DNA of 64,000 nt from Actinomyces gerencseriae DSM 6844 (GCF_000429265.1 NZ_AUBN01000015.1:59097-123096), one strand, 5' to 3'. Shown: positions 1 through 8,902, counted from the first letter of the stretch. Numbers and translations: made by a program. The notes: a model not told the origin generated them from the letters alone.

Positions 1-627
1 CTCGTGCTCACCCGCTGGGACGCTGGCTCCCTGACCCGGCACATCACGCACTCCCTCGACGAGCACGACCGTTTCGGAGCCCCGCCCGCGTGGCGCTACC
101 TGCCCAGCTACCGACTCGTCGAGTCCACCGACCCCGGCGATGGGCGCCGCTGGTTCGAGACCGGCGACGAGGAGCGCGGACGCCGGTCGCTGGCGCTGCA
201 GGCGCTCGTCCTCGCCCTGCCGGGATCGGTCTATCTGCGCCAGGGCGACGAGATCAGCCTTCCGGACAGGGACAAGCCGACCAGCACGCAGGAGCTCGCC
301 AGGCTGATCGAGGAGCGCTCGGACGAGCAGGGCGTCCAGTTCGGCTCCCCCCTGGCCACGGTGCGTCACGCCACCTACGTGCGGCGGGAGCACGCCCTGG
401 CGACAGGGCCCTTCGCCTTCGTCGTCGGGCTCGACTGGTGCCCGACGGATGTCCTGACCTTCCTGAACCGCGACATCCTGGTGCTGGTCAACACCTCCGA
501 GCAGGGCGTGGCGCTGCCCGAGCAGGCCCAGGTGCTGCTCGCCTCCGGGGCGCTGCTTCAGGAGGACAGGCACCTGGAGGTGCCACCCACGACGACGGTC
601 TGGCTCTCGGCCTCGACCGTCGCCTGA
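1..627 (+). CDS. GH13 alpha-glucosidase/alpha-amylase family protein, C-terminal part (5' end outside window)
   Basis: The reading frame is open from the first base, so only the last 208 residues are present. The segment LALPGSVYLRQGDEISLPD is the typical end of the catalytic barrel of GH13 oligo-1,6-glucosidase/alpha-glucosidase enzymes (family form LALPGS.Y.YQGEELGLP). After it come a charged stretch and a small C-terminal beta domain ending in TVWLSAS. Such enzymes hydrolyse alpha-glucosidic bonds of maltose, isomaltose or maltodextrins in the cytoplasm. That fits the malEFG importer immediately downstream on the same strand. The catalytic residues lie upstream of the window, so activity cannot be judged. 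Confidence 0.8.
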   Translation, partial: LVLTRWDAGSLTRHITHSLDEHDRFGAPPAWRYLPSYRLVESTDPGDGRRWFETGDEERGRRSLALQALVLALPGSVYLRQGDEISLPDRDKPTSTQELARLIEERSDEQGVQFGSPLATVRHATYVRREHALATGPFAFVVGLDWCPTDVLTFLNRDILVLVNTSEQGVALPEQAQVLLASGALLQEDRHLEVPPTTTVWLSASTVA

Positions 628-659
628 GCCCCCACCCCATCCCTCCCCATCCGAGACTC

Positions 660-681
660 CGGCGCTCCGGTTCGAGCGCCG
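660..681 (+). terminator. Stem-loop after the GH13 gene
   Basis: CGGCGCT at 660-666 pairs perfectly with AGCGCCG at 675-681 around an 8-nt loop, 33 nt after the GH13 stop codon. No T-run follows, as is common for actinobacterial hairpin terminators. It probably separates the GH13 transcript from malE. Confidence 0.45.
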
Positions 682-823
682 ACGACCAGGGCCCTCGACG
701 CGCCGCCGCCCGCTGGCGCCGCCCGAGCCCGTGGAAGGCCGCCGATACGGCCGGGTGCCTCGTGCGTTCACGAGTCCTCAAGGGAAGTAAAGCAGATCAC
801 ATTTCGTAAAGCGTGCCGAGTCC

Positions 824-852
824 TTGTAATGCTTGCACGCCCGCGTTACATT
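824..852 (+). promoter_or_regulatory. Predicted malE promoter with overlapping operator-like inverted repeat
   Basis: TTGTAA (824-829) and TACATT (847-852) are 17 nt apart and form a plausible -35/-10 pair. An inverted repeat, TGTAATGC (825-832) against GCGTTACA (843-850), 7 of 8 positions paired, overlaps both elements. It is a good candidate for binding by the LacI-type regulator encoded at 5189-6271. The local sequence is AT-richer than the flanks. The site is predicted from pattern only. Confidence 0.45.
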
Positions 853-900
853 TTTTTGCAACGGGCTCGCCCTCCCTTTCAGATTCGAAGGAGAATCACG

Positions 901-2178
901 GTGACTCTCAACCGCCGGTCATTCCTGTCCATGACCGCCATCGCCAGCACTCTCGCCGCCGCGGCCTGCGGCTCCAACGCCGATAACTCCGACTCCCAGG
1001 GGGGGGGAAGCGCGTCCTCCGACGGCGGTGACGCCGTCGCCGCCGACACGACCGCCGACCTGGTCATCTGGGCCGACGAGAAGAAGGCCCCCTCGATCGA
1101 GGAGTTCGCCACGCAGTGGGCCGACCAGCAGGGCGGATTGACGGTCGCCGTGCAGGTGGTCGCCAAGGACCTCCATACCAACTTCATCACGGCGGACAGC
1201 GCGGGCAACGGCCCCGACATCGTCATCGGCGCCCATGACTGGATCGGCAAGTTCGTCCAGAACAACGCCATCGCCCCGGTCCTGCTCTCCGGGAAGGCGA
1301 AGTCCAACTACTCGGACACAGCGCTGAAGGCCGTGACCTACAACGGGCAGACCTACGGCGCCCCCTACACCGTCGAGGCCCTCGTCCTCTACGTGAACAA
1401 AGAGCTGACCGAGAAGACCTCTCCGGCGACGGTCGAGGAGCTGGTCGAGGCGGGCAAGGCCTCCGGCGCCCAGGAGACCCTCGCGCTTCCCGTCGGCGAG
1501 GAGGGCGACGGCTACTTCATGCAGCCCTTCTACTCCTCCGCGGGCGGGTACCTGTTCGGAACCAACCCCGACGGCACGTACAACACCGGGGACCTGGGGG
1601 TCGGCGCCGAGGGCTCCGTGACGGCCGGCACTAAGATATCCGGTCTTGCGAGCGACGGCGTCCTCAAGACCTCCATCAGCACCGACAACGCGGCCGACCT
1701 GTTCACCACGAAGAAGACTCCCTACCTCGTCTCCGGGCCCTGGTCCCTGTCCAGCATCAAGGAGGCGGGCATCGACTACGCCATCGCGAAGATCCCCGGG
1801 TTCGAGGGGATGAGCGAGGCCGTTCCGTTCGCGGGCGTGAACGTCTTCTACGTGGCCCAGAACGGCCGCAACCGGTCCATCGCCGAGAGCTTCGTCGCCG
1901 ATGTCGCCAAGGACTCCACCGTCGCCGAGGCCATGTTCGCCAAGAACGAGCTCCCGCCGGCCCAGAAGGACCTGGCCGAGAAGCTGAGGTCCTCCAACCC
2001 CGACATGGTGACCTTCTTCGACATCGCCAACAACGCCACCCCCATGCCGTCCATCCCCAAGATGGCCGAGATCTGGCAGCCCCTGGGGCAGGCGGAGGCC
2101 AACATCATCAACGGCAAGGACGCATCATCCGAGATGCAGGCCGCCGGCAAGTCCATCAAGGACGCGCTCGGCATCTGA
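901..2178 (+). CDS. malE: Extracellular maltose/maltodextrin-binding lipoprotein of an ABC importer
   Basis: A 425-residue family 1 solute-binding protein. The start is GTG 901, preceded by GAAGGAG at 886-892; an upstream in-frame ATG at 829 lies inside the predicted promoter and was rejected. The N-terminus has RR, a hydrophobic segment and the lipobox TLAAAAC, so the protein should be a lipid-anchored receptor outside the membrane. A Gly/Ser/Asp-rich linker follows the cysteine. The body has MalE-like features such as LVIWADEKK, GPDIVIGAHDW, YGAPYTVEALVLY and FAGVNVFYV. MalF and malG follow, so the substrate is most likely maltose or maltodextrin. A strong stem-loop follows the stop. Confidence 0.88.
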   Translation: MTLNRRSFLSMTAIASTLAAAACGSNADNSDSQGGGSASSDGGDAVAADTTADLVIWADEKKAPSIEEFATQWADQQGGLTVAVQVVAKDLHTNFITADSAGNGPDIVIGAHDWIGKFVQNNAIAPVLLSGKAKSNYSDTALKAVTYNGQTYGAPYTVEALVLYVNKELTEKTSPATVEELVEAGKASGAQETLALPVGEEGDGYFMQPFYSSAGGYLFGTNPDGTYNTGDLGVGAEGSVTAGTKISGLASDGVLKTSISTDNAADLFTTKKTPYLVSGPWSLSSIKEAGIDYAIAKIPGFEGMSEAVPFAGVNVFYVAQNGRNRSIAESFVADVAKDSTVAEAMFAKNELPPAQKDLAEKLRSSNPDMVTFFDIANNATPMPSIPKMAEIWQPLGQAEANIINGKDASSEMQAAGKSIKDALGI

Positions 2179-2190
2179 TCGAGCGCCCAT

Positions 2191-2219
2191 GAGTCCGGCG
2201 CGGGCGTCGCGCCGGACTC
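2191..2219 (+). promoter_or_regulatory. Intercistronic stem-loop between malE and malF
   Basis: A perfect 12-bp stem (2191-2202 with 2208-2219) closes a 5-nt loop, starting 12 nt after the malE stop. Hairpins here in binding-protein operons are known to stabilise the malE message or reduce read-through, giving more receptor than permease. An upstream ATG at 2189 would fall at the foot of this stem, which supports the malF start at 2303. Confidence 0.6.
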
Positions 2220-2302
2220 GCGCGCCGTCGGAGCCAACCGCGCGGCGCCCGCAGTCACCGCCCCGACCCTCGTCCCGCCACCTGAAAGGTCTGTCCGCGA
2301 CA

Positions 2303-3898
2303 ATGACGTCATCCTTCCTCAAGAACGCGCATCTCCCGAAGCGGGAGAAGACCACCACGATCCTCTCGGTACTCATCCGCGTCCTGGCGCTCGGGGCCGC
2401 ACTGGCCCTGGCGGCCTACCTCGTGCCGCTCCTCGTGCACTACAGGATGTGGGTGTGGCTGGTCATCGTCGGCGCAGCCACCGCGGCGATGTTCCTGCTG
2501 TACTCGACCAGGCGCTTCGTCCCCGGGAAGTACCTCTTCCCCGGGACGTTCTTCCTCGCCGTCTTCCTCATCATCCCCATCGTGCTCACCGTCCAGATCT
2601 CCTTCACGAACTACGGCGACTCCAACCGCGGCACGCGCACGAAGGACGAGGCGATCTCAGCCATCATCGCCAACTCCGTCAAGCAGACGCCCGACTCCCC
2701 GACCTACAACCTGCGCGTGGGAACCACCGGCAGTGTCACCGACGGCCCCTTCACGCTGTTCCTGGTCGATCCCGACACCAGCGAGATCTACACGGCCACG
2801 GCCGGTTCCTCCCTCGAGCCCGCGGAGCCGGGCGCCGTCACCCTGGAGGGCGGCAAGGTCACCGCCGCCGAGGGGTACACGCTGCTGAGCGCCAAGGAGG
2901 TCAATGCCGCCTCGGCCAAGATCAACGAGCTCGACATCTCCATCGACGACGAGCACTTCCTCCAGGTCAAGGGATTCAACCAGGCCGTGGTCGCAACGGC
3001 CTCGATGGTCTACGACGAGGACAGCGACACCCTCACCGACACGAGCACGGGGAACATCTACACGGTGCAGAGGATCGGCACGTCCGACTTCTACGTCAAC
3101 GGCAACGGCACCGCCCTCGACCAGTCGTGGCAGCAGAACGTCGGCCTGGCGAACTACGTCAGGCTCTTCACCGACTCGTCCATCCTCGGCCAGTTCGGCC
3201 AGGCCTTCGTGTGGACGCTGGTCTTCGCCTTCGGCTCGGTGCTGCTCACCTTCGTGGTCGGATTCTTCCTGGCGCTGGTCCTCAACGACGACCGCATCCG
3301 CGGCAAGAAGCTCTACCGGTCCTTCCTGCTCCTGCCGTACGCCATCCCCGGCTTCGTCTCCCTGCTGGTGTGGGCCAACTTCTACAACCACGACTTCGGA
3401 CTGATCAACGAGCTGCTGCACCTGCACATCAACTGGCTCGGAGATCCCACCATGGCCAAGGTCGCCGTCCTGCTGACCAACCTGTGGATGGGCTTCCCCT
3501 ACATGTTCATCGTGTGCACGGGCGCCCTCCAGTCGATTCCGTCGGACGTCAAGGAGGCCGCCAAGGTCGACGGCGCGACCGGCATCCAGACGACCCTGCG
3601 CGTCACCGCGCCCCTGCTCCTGGTCGCGGTGGCCCCGCTGCTGGTGAGCTCCTTCGCCTTCAACTTCAACAACTTCAACGCGATCGAGCTGCTCACCGAG
3701 GGCGGCCCCTTCGCCACGGCCGGCGATATCAGGGGCGGGACGGACATCCTCATCTCGATGATCTACCGGATGGCCTTCGGCCACGCGAGGGCCGACTACG
3801 GCTTCGCCTCCGCCGTCTCGGTGGTGCTGTTCGCCATCACCGGCGTCCTGGCCGCCCTGCAGTTCCGCGCCACCAAAGCGCTCGAAGACGTCAACTGA
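2303..3898 (+). CDS. malF: Maltose/maltodextrin ABC importer permease MalF
   Basis: A 531-residue inner-membrane permease. The start ATG 2303 (MTSSFLKNAHLPKREK) is preceded by GAAAGG; the in-frame ATG at 2189 would add a Pro/Arg-rich tail without family character. The protein is long for a CUT1 permease because, like enterobacterial MalF, it has extra N-terminal membrane segments and a large extracytoplasmic domain (about residues 95-275) before the core. The core carries the EAA loop KEAAKVDGATGIQTTLRVTA, which contacts the ATPase. It pairs with MalG, 18 nt downstream. No ATP-binding subunit is encoded nearby. Confidence 0.9.
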   Translation: MTSSFLKNAHLPKREKTTTILSVLIRVLALGAALALAAYLVPLLVHYRMWVWLVIVGAATAAMFLLYSTRRFVPGKYLFPGTFFLAVFLIIPIVLTVQISFTNYGDSNRGTRTKDEAISAIIANSVKQTPDSPTYNLRVGTTGSVTDGPFTLFLVDPDTSEIYTATAGSSLEPAEPGAVTLEGGKVTAAEGYTLLSAKEVNAASAKINELDISIDDEHFLQVKGFNQAVVATASMVYDEDSDTLTDTSTGNIYTVQRIGTSDFYVNGNGTALDQSWQQNVGLANYVRLFTDSSILGQFGQAFVWTLVFAFGSVLLTFVVGFFLALVLNDDRIRGKKLYRSFLLLPYAIPGFVSLLVWANFYNHDFGLINELLHLHINWLGDPTMAKVAVLLTNLWMGFPYMFIVCTGALQSIPSDVKEAAKVDGATGIQTTLRVTAPLLLVAVAPLLVSSFAFNFNNFNAIELLTEGGPFATAGDIRGGTDILISMIYRMAFGHARADYGFASAVSVVLFAITGVLAALQFRATKALEDVN

Positions 3899-3916
3899 GC
3901 GTGGAAGGAAAGCATC

Positions 3917-4834
3917 ATGACGACTGATCAGTCCAAGCAGCCCGAGTCCGCCACCACCGCCGACGCGAACCGGATGACCTTCGCCCACTGGTGCCGCGAG
4001 ATCGGCTGGCGCCATCTCGTCGGCGTCCTCGCCCTCGTCTTCGCCGCCATCCCCGTCCTCTACATCCTCTCAGCCTCCCTCAACCCCCAGGGAACGCTGA
4101 GCACCACCACGCTCGTCCCCACCAACGGGGTCAGCCTCATCAACTACAGGATCCTCCTGTCCGGAGAGCGGGGCCCGTTCCTGCACTGGTACCTCAACAC
4201 GCTGATCGTGTGCGCCGTGATCGGCGCCGCCCAGGTCTTCCTGTCGCTGCTGGCCGCCTACGTGTTCTCCCGGTTCCGGTTCAAAGGACGTCGTGGCGGA
4301 CTCCTGGCCCTCCTGCTGATCATGATGTTCCCCGCCACGCTGTCCATCATCGCGATCTACAGCATGATGAGCGACCTGGGCAAGGTCATCCCCTTCCTCG
4401 GTCTCAACACCCTGAGCGGGTACTGCCTCGCGCTCATGGGCGGGGCGCTCGGACAGGTCTGGCTCATCAAGGGGACGTTCGACACGATCCCCAAGGAGCT
4501 CGACGAGGCCGCCATCATCGACGGCTGCACCCACTGGCAGGTGTTCCGCATCATCCTGCTGCCCACGCTCAAGCCGATCATCGCCACGACCTTCCTCCTG
4601 GCATTCGTCGCAGTGATCTCCGAGTTCATCCTGGGGTCGATCTTCCTGACCGACAACTCCACGAAGACCCTGGCGGTGGGCCTGCAGGCCATGGTCGCCG
4701 GCAACAACAACTCCGCCAACCTCGGCACCTTCGCCGCCGGCGCCGTCCTGACGATGGCTCCCGTCATCGCGCTCTTCCAGTTCTTGCAGCGCTACATCGT
4801 CGGCGGCTCGATCGCCGGCGCGGTCAAGGGCTGA
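3917..4834 (+). CDS. malG: Maltose/maltodextrin ABC importer permease MalG
   Basis: A 305-residue CUT1 permease with six predicted membrane segments and the EAA loop KELDEAAIIDGCTHWQVFRI. It starts at ATG 3917 with AAGGAAAG upstream, 18 nt after malF. The C-terminus AGAVKG matches the usual VxGaxKG ending of MalG/MalC proteins. Together with MalE and MalF it forms a sugar channel that needs an ATPase supplied from elsewhere. The sequence TLVPTNGVSLINYRILLSG matches the MalG pattern in which a receptor-contacting loop precedes the second helix. Confidence 0.9.
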   Translation: MTTDQSKQPESATTADANRMTFAHWCREIGWRHLVGVLALVFAAIPVLYILSASLNPQGTLSTTTLVPTNGVSLINYRILLSGERGPFLHWYLNTLIVCAVIGAAQVFLSLLAAYVFSRFRFKGRRGGLLALLLIMMFPATLSIIAIYSMMSDLGKVIPFLGLNTLSGYCLALMGGALGQVWLIKGTFDTIPKELDEAAIIDGCTHWQVFRIILLPTLKPIIATTFLLAFVAVISEFILGSIFLTDNSTKTLAVGLQAMVAGNNNSANLGTFAAGAVLTMAPVIALFQFLQRYIVGGSIAGAVKG

Positions 4835-4974
4835 CCGAACTCCATCCCCCGGCTGGCCTCGGAGGATCCGTCGACGGCTCCCGGCGCCCATCGGCCTCGT
4901 CGCCCGCGCCCCTCGGTCCCGTCGCTCCCGGCCCTCCGCCCCGGCCCGCCGCGCCTCACCGGATGCCGGAGCCG

Positions 4975-5008
4975 CGCCGGTCCGCCCCGCACCGCGGGCG
5001 GACCGGCG
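4975..5008 (+). terminator. GC-rich stem-loop after the malEFG operon
   Basis: Thirteen perfectly paired bases (4975-4987 with 4996-5008) around an 8-nt loop, about 140 nt after the malG stop. No T-tract follows. The rest of the 354-nt gap (4835-5188) is C-rich; it also holds a possible -10 element TACCAT (5120-5125) for the following regulator gene. Confidence 0.55.
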
Positions 5009-5188
5009 AGCGCCGTTCTCCTCCGGACCCTCCTCCTCGAGGATCGCGACGGCACGCTCACGTTCCCGGATGCTGGAGGGGGAACTCGTCGCACGGGAAA
5101 TCGAGGGCCCGAATTCCGATACCATCCACCCGTCCTCCCCGGAACAGGACGCGCGCCCACCCGGATCGGCACCTAGGAGATGACCACC

Positions 5189-6271
5189 GTGCAGCAGCGC
5201 CTCACCCTCGCTGACATCGCAGAGCAGGCGGGGGTTTCCACCGCCACGGTCTCACGTGTCCTCAACGGGAAGTCGAACGTGGCGGAGGTGACCCGGCGCC
5301 AGGTCCTGGTCGCCCTCGACCTGCTCGGCTACGAGCGCCCCGAAACACTGCGGCAGAGCTCACGGGGGCTGATCGGCCTGGTCGTCCCGGAGCTGAACAA
5401 CCCGATCTTCCCGGCCTACGCCCAGGAGATCGAGCAGCTCCTCGCCTCCAGCGGGCACACCCCCCTGCTGTGCACCCAGACCCCCGGGGGCACCAGCGAG
5501 GACGAGTACATCGAGATGCTCGTGGACCGCGGGGTCTCCGGCATCATCTTCGTCTCGGGACGCCACTCCGACACCGGCGGCGACGTGACCCGCTACCAGC
5601 GGTTGCGCGAGCGGGGCGTGCCCCTGGTCACCATCAACGGAAACGCCCCGACCATCAGGGCGCCCGGGTTCACCGTCGACGACCGCGCCGCCGCCCGGAT
5701 CGCGGTGGAGCACCTCGTCAGTCTGGGGCACCGCCGCATCGGACTGGCCACGGGCCCCCTGCGCATGGTTCCCGCTCAGCGCAAGCGCGCGGGCTACGAG
5801 GATGCCCTGCGATCCGCACTCCCCGACCGGCCGCTGCGAGTCTTCGAGACGCTCTACTCCTACGAGGGCGGCACCATCGCCGCGGGCCGCCTCATCGACC
5901 AGGGCTGCACGGGCATCATCTGCGGCTCCGACATCATGGCCCTGGGCGTCATCAGCGGCGCCCGGGGCCGCGGACTGTCCGTTCCCCACGACCTGTCCGT
6001 CATAGGCTACGACGACTCGGCGCTCATCCCCATGACCAACCCGCCCCTGACGACCGTGCGCCAGCCCGTGGCCGCCATCTGCCGCGCCGCCGTCACCACC
6101 CTCATGTCCGCCATCGCCGACGAGGACGTGCCCGACACGGAGATGCTCTTCGCCCCGGATCTCATCGTGCGCGGCTCGACGGCACCGGTTCCCCGGTCGC
6201 CGGCCGCCGACGGCGTCAGCGCGACCAGGAGCGCGCCAGTCGCGCCCCCATCTCGGCCAGACGCCTCCTGA
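5189..6271 (+). CDS. LacI-family transcriptional regulator (probable maltose regulator)
   Basis: About 360 residues: an N-terminal LacI helix-turn-helix (LADIAEQAGVSTATVSRVLN) followed by a periplasmic-binding-type effector domain (GLIGLVVPELNNPIF, GFTVDDRAAARIAVEHLV, VIGYDDSALIPMTNPPLTTV). ATG 5180 abuts the AGGAG at 5175-5179 with no spacer, whereas GTG 5189 sits 9 nt after it, so GTG 5189 is preferred. It lies downstream of malEFG and probably controls it through the inverted repeat at 825-850. The 3' end overlaps the convergent glycerate kinase gene by 56 nt. Confidence 0.85.
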   Translation: MQQRLTLADIAEQAGVSTATVSRVLNGKSNVAEVTRRQVLVALDLLGYERPETLRQSSRGLIGLVVPELNNPIFPAYAQEIEQLLASSGHTPLLCTQTPGGTSEDEYIEMLVDRGVSGIIFVSGRHSDTGGDVTRYQRLRERGVPLVTINGNAPTIRAPGFTVDDRAAARIAVEHLVSLGHRRIGLATGPLRMVPAQRKRAGYEDALRSALPDRPLRVFETLYSYEGGTIAAGRLIDQGCTGIICGSDIMALGVISGARGRGLSVPHDLSVIGYDDSALIPMTNPPLTTVRQPVAAICRAAVTTLMSAIADEDVPDTEMLFAPDLIVRGSTAPVPRSPAADGVSATRSAPVAPPSRPDAS

Positions 6272-7406
6272 CGGCGGCCGGCCCGCCGGCATCCCAGTCG
6301 GCGAGGCCCGCCCCCGCCTCCTCCAGGGCGTAGGACCCCACGACGCCCGCCCCGGCGAGCTCGCCCCGGGGGAGCACCGACCGACCCGCCACGAGCACCG
6401 CGGGCAGCGCCAGGGCGCCGGCGGCCGCACCGACCACGGCGATCACGCTGTCGGCGAGCACGTCATAGACCTCCCCCGCGCTCGTGATCACCAGGTCCTG
6501 CCCGTTCACGGCGTCCTCCAGGCCCAGCAGGTGGGCCATCGCCCGGGCCCCGGGCACGGCCCGGGCCCCGAGGGCCCGCAGCACGGCCGCACCGCCCCCG
6601 GCCGCCCCTGTGCCCCAGGACGACACCGACAGACGCTCGTCGTGACCGACGGCCGCTCCCGCCAGGATCGGCGCCCCCCGACGCGAGGCGCCGATGAGAT
6701 CGATCGCCTGGGAGGCCGCCCTGCACGCCAGGCGATCGCGCTCCTGGGCCTCCGACGGGCTCAGGGACGTCAGCGTCGTCAGAGCCTGGCCGGCGCCCGC
6801 CAGCCCGCCCAGGGCGATGTCATCGGCGAGGGCCAGCAGCACCTCCCGCCCATCGAGGAGCGAGCGGGCCGTCGCCGGCCCGCCGAGGCCGTCGAGCAGC
6901 CCGCGGCCGCCGTCGTGCACCGCCGACCGCGCCAGGCCGACGACGAGGGTGTCCCCGGGGCCCAGGAGAGCCAGCGCCTGGGCGAGGGCCTCCCCCAAAC
7001 CATCGGTGGTCCCCTCGCGCGCCTCACGGGCGGCCAGCTCGGGGTCCGCGGGCAGAGCGGTCAACCGGGCCGCGTCCAGGAGCCAGGTGCGTCCGGATCC
7101 GCCCCGCGCCCGGGCGCCGTGCGCCCCGCGAAGCTGCAGCAGGTCGACCTCGCGAACCTCTCCGAGCGGGCTGTACGCCTGAAGAGCGCGCCGGGCCGAC
7201 ACGATCCCGGCCCCGACCGCCTGAGCGGTACCGGGCCCCCCGTCGGGAATCGGCAGCGCCGTCAACGCGTCGTCGTCGCGCCTCGCCCTCCACCCCGAGG
7301 CGATCGCCGACGCCACCTCGGGGGCCGTCAGGCCGGCGTCCGGGGAGACGACGGGCGCGCCGCCCGGCTCGGGGTACATGGCGCCCGTGGCCAAGAGGAT
7401 CCTCAT
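6216..7406 (-). CDS. Glycerate kinase family protein
   Basis: A 396-residue protein resembling GlxK/GarK-type glycerate kinases, which phosphorylate D-glycerate to phosphoglycerate. Supporting segments are the glycine-rich GTGAAGGGAAVLRALGA, the VPGARAMAHLLGLEDAV segment (family: GI..v.dl..ld) and DLVITSAGEVYDV, which stands where the family has DLVITGEG..D. The usual N-terminal APDSFKGS motif is poorly preserved (ATGAMYPEPGG), so substrate specificity is uncertain. It follows the M20 peptidase gene by 16 nt on the same strand, suggesting co-transcription. Its 3' end overlaps the convergent LacI gene. Confidence 0.65.
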   Translation of the reverse strand: MRILLATGAMYPEPGGAPVVSPDAGLTAPEVASAIASGWRARRDDDALTALPIPDGGPGTAQAVGAGIVSARRALQAYSPLGEVREVDLLQLRGAHGARARGGSGRTWLLDAARLTALPADPELAAREAREGTTDGLGEALAQALALLGPGDTLVVGLARSAVHDGGRGLLDGLGGPATARSLLDGREVLLALADDIALGGLAGAGQALTTLTSLSPSEAQERDRLACRAASQAIDLIGASRRGAPILAGAAVGHDERLSVSSWGTGAAGGGAAVLRALGARAVPGARAMAHLLGLEDAVNGQDLVITSAGEVYDVLADSVIAVVGAAAGALALPAVLVAGRSVLPRGELAGAGVVGSYALEEAGAGLADWDAGGPAAVRRRLAEMGARLARSWSR

Positions 7407-7422
7407 ACGAGTGCCGCCGCAC

Positions 7423-8862
7423 TCACCGACGAGCCCCGGTCCCGTCGGCGTCCCCGGCTCTCCCGTCGTTCCCGCCGTCGTCGATCACCCCTCCCAGGCG
7501 GGCCAGCAGCAGCGCCTCACCGGTGACGACGCGCTCCAGGTCGCCCAGGTGCATGGACTCGTCCTCGCTGTGGGCGCGGGTATCGGGATCCTCGATGCCG
7601 GTGACGAGCACCTGGGCGTCGGGGAAGGTCGCCTGGAGGGTGGAGATGAAGGGGATGGACCCGCCCTGACCGATATCGACGCAGTCCCGGCCGAACGCGG
7701 TGGTCAGCGCCCAGTGGGCGGCACGGCCGGCCGGGCTGTCCGAGGAGCCGTCGAAGGCGGGTCCCGCCTCGCCCTGCGTCACGGTCAGGCGGGCGCCGAA
7801 GGGAGCATGGGCCTCGAGGTGGGTGCGCAGCGCCTCCATCGCGGTCGCCGGATCCTGCCCGGGCGCGATGCGCATGGACAGGCGGGCCGTGCAGGCCGGG
7901 GCCAGGACATTGCCCGCCAGCTCCAGCGGGGTGACGTCCATGCCGATGACGGTCAGGGTCGGCCTGGTCCACAGGCGCGCGGTGAGGTCGCCGGTGCCGA
8001 CCAGGTCGACGCCGTCCAGGACTCCAGCGTCGGCGCGGAAGTCGGCCTCGGGGTACTCGGGGAAGTCCGGCGCGGCCTGCGGACGGGAGATCAGCCCGGG
8101 TACGGCGACGTCGCCGTTCTCGTCGTGCAGCGTGGCCACCAGACGGCACATGGAGGTCACCGCGTCCAGGACGGGACCGCCGTACTGGCCGGAGTGCAGG
8201 GCGTGGTCCAGGACGTCCAGGCGCACGTCCGCCTGGACGACGCCGCGCAGGGACGTGGTCAGGGCCGGGATGCCGACCCTCCAGTTGGATGAGTCGGCGA
8301 CGACGATGACGTCGGCGGCGAGTCGGTCGCGATGAGCGGCCAGGAAGGCCTCGAAGGAGGGCGAGCCGACCTCCTCCTCCCCCTCGACGAACACGGTCAC
8401 CGAGCAGGGCAACTCGCCGCTCCCGAGCTCGGCGAGGACGCGCAGGGCGTGGACATGGGCGACGACGCCGGCGCCGTCGTCGGCCGCGCCGCGTCCGAAG
8501 AGACGCTCCCCCCGACGCTCAGCGGCGAAGGGATCGTCCTGCGCCCAGGCGGAGGGGTCGCCGACGGGCTGGACATCGTGGTGGGCGTAGAGGAGCACGC
8601 GAGGAGCCCCCGCGCCCCCCTCGCGGTGGGCCAGAACCGCTGGACGGCCCATGACACCGTCAGGGCCCGGAACGCTGAGGACCTCGGCGTCCAGGCCGGC
8701 CCCGCGCAGCAGGCCGGCGACGTGCTCGGCGCTGCGGCGCACCTGAGCCTGGTCATGGCTGGAGGCGGACACGGAGGGAATGGAGACGAGCTCGACCAGG
8801 TCGGAGACGATCGTCTCGAAGGACTCGTGGACGGCGGAGCGCAGGGCGGCGACGGTGATCAT
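7423..8862 (-). CDS. M20-family dipeptidase
   Basis: A 479-residue cytoplasmic metallopeptidase. Metal and catalytic motifs are visible in order: YAHHDVQP (His94, Asp96), GRGAADDGAG (bridging Asp), VEGEEEVGS (general base Glu and ligand Glu), VVADSSNW (ligand Asp) and, near the C-terminus, RAHSEDESMHLGDLER (ligand His). This is the pattern of dipeptidases of the M20 ArgE/DapE/carnosinase group. A dimerisation domain lies between the two catalytic halves. The start ATG 8862 is 7 nt from a TACCCT element on the minus strand, so translation may begin at the first transcribed base. The glycerate kinase gene follows closely. Confidence 0.88.
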   Translation of the reverse strand: MITVAALRSAVHESFETIVSDLVELVSIPSVSASSHDQAQVRRSAEHVAGLLRGAGLDAEVLSVPGPDGVMGRPAVLAHREGGAGAPRVLLYAHHDVQPVGDPSAWAQDDPFAAERRGERLFGRGAADDGAGVVAHVHALRVLAELGSGELPCSVTVFVEGEEEVGSPSFEAFLAAHRDRLAADVIVVADSSNWRVGIPALTTSLRGVVQADVRLDVLDHALHSGQYGGPVLDAVTSMCRLVATLHDENGDVAVPGLISRPQAAPDFPEYPEADFRADAGVLDGVDLVGTGDLTARLWTRPTLTVIGMDVTPLELAGNVLAPACTARLSMRIAPGQDPATAMEALRTHLEAHAPFGARLTVTQGEAGPAFDGSSDSPAGRAAHWALTTAFGRDCVDIGQGGSIPFISTLQATFPDAQVLVTGIEDPDTRAHSEDESMHLGDLERVVTGEALLLARLGGVIDDGGNDGRAGDADGTGARR

Positions 8863-8869
8863 GGTTTTC

Positions 8870-8896
8870 AGGGTATCGCGGGTCAGCCGCTACCCT
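8870..8896. promoter_or_regulatory. Divergent leaderless-type promoters for the M20 peptidase and DUF3043 genes
   Basis: Two TACCCT -10 elements face outward: AGGGTA at 8870-8875 (TACCCT on the minus strand, 7 nt before ATG 8862) and TACCCT at 8891-8896 (6 nt before GTG 8903). They form an inverted pair around a 15-nt centre. The spacing places both transcription starts at or next to the start codon. No clear -35 was found for either. Confidence 0.6.
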
Positions 8897-8902
8897 GTGA
8901 CC

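Noticed and set aside
829..900. Upstream in-frame ATG for malE
   Set aside because: It lies inside the predicted promoter and operator, adds no signal-peptide logic, and the GTG at 901 has a strong ribosome-binding site and a proper lipoprotein signal.
2189..2302. Upstream in-frame ATG for malF
   Set aside because: It falls at the foot of the malE-malF stem-loop and adds 38 low-complexity residues; ATG 2303 fits the family.
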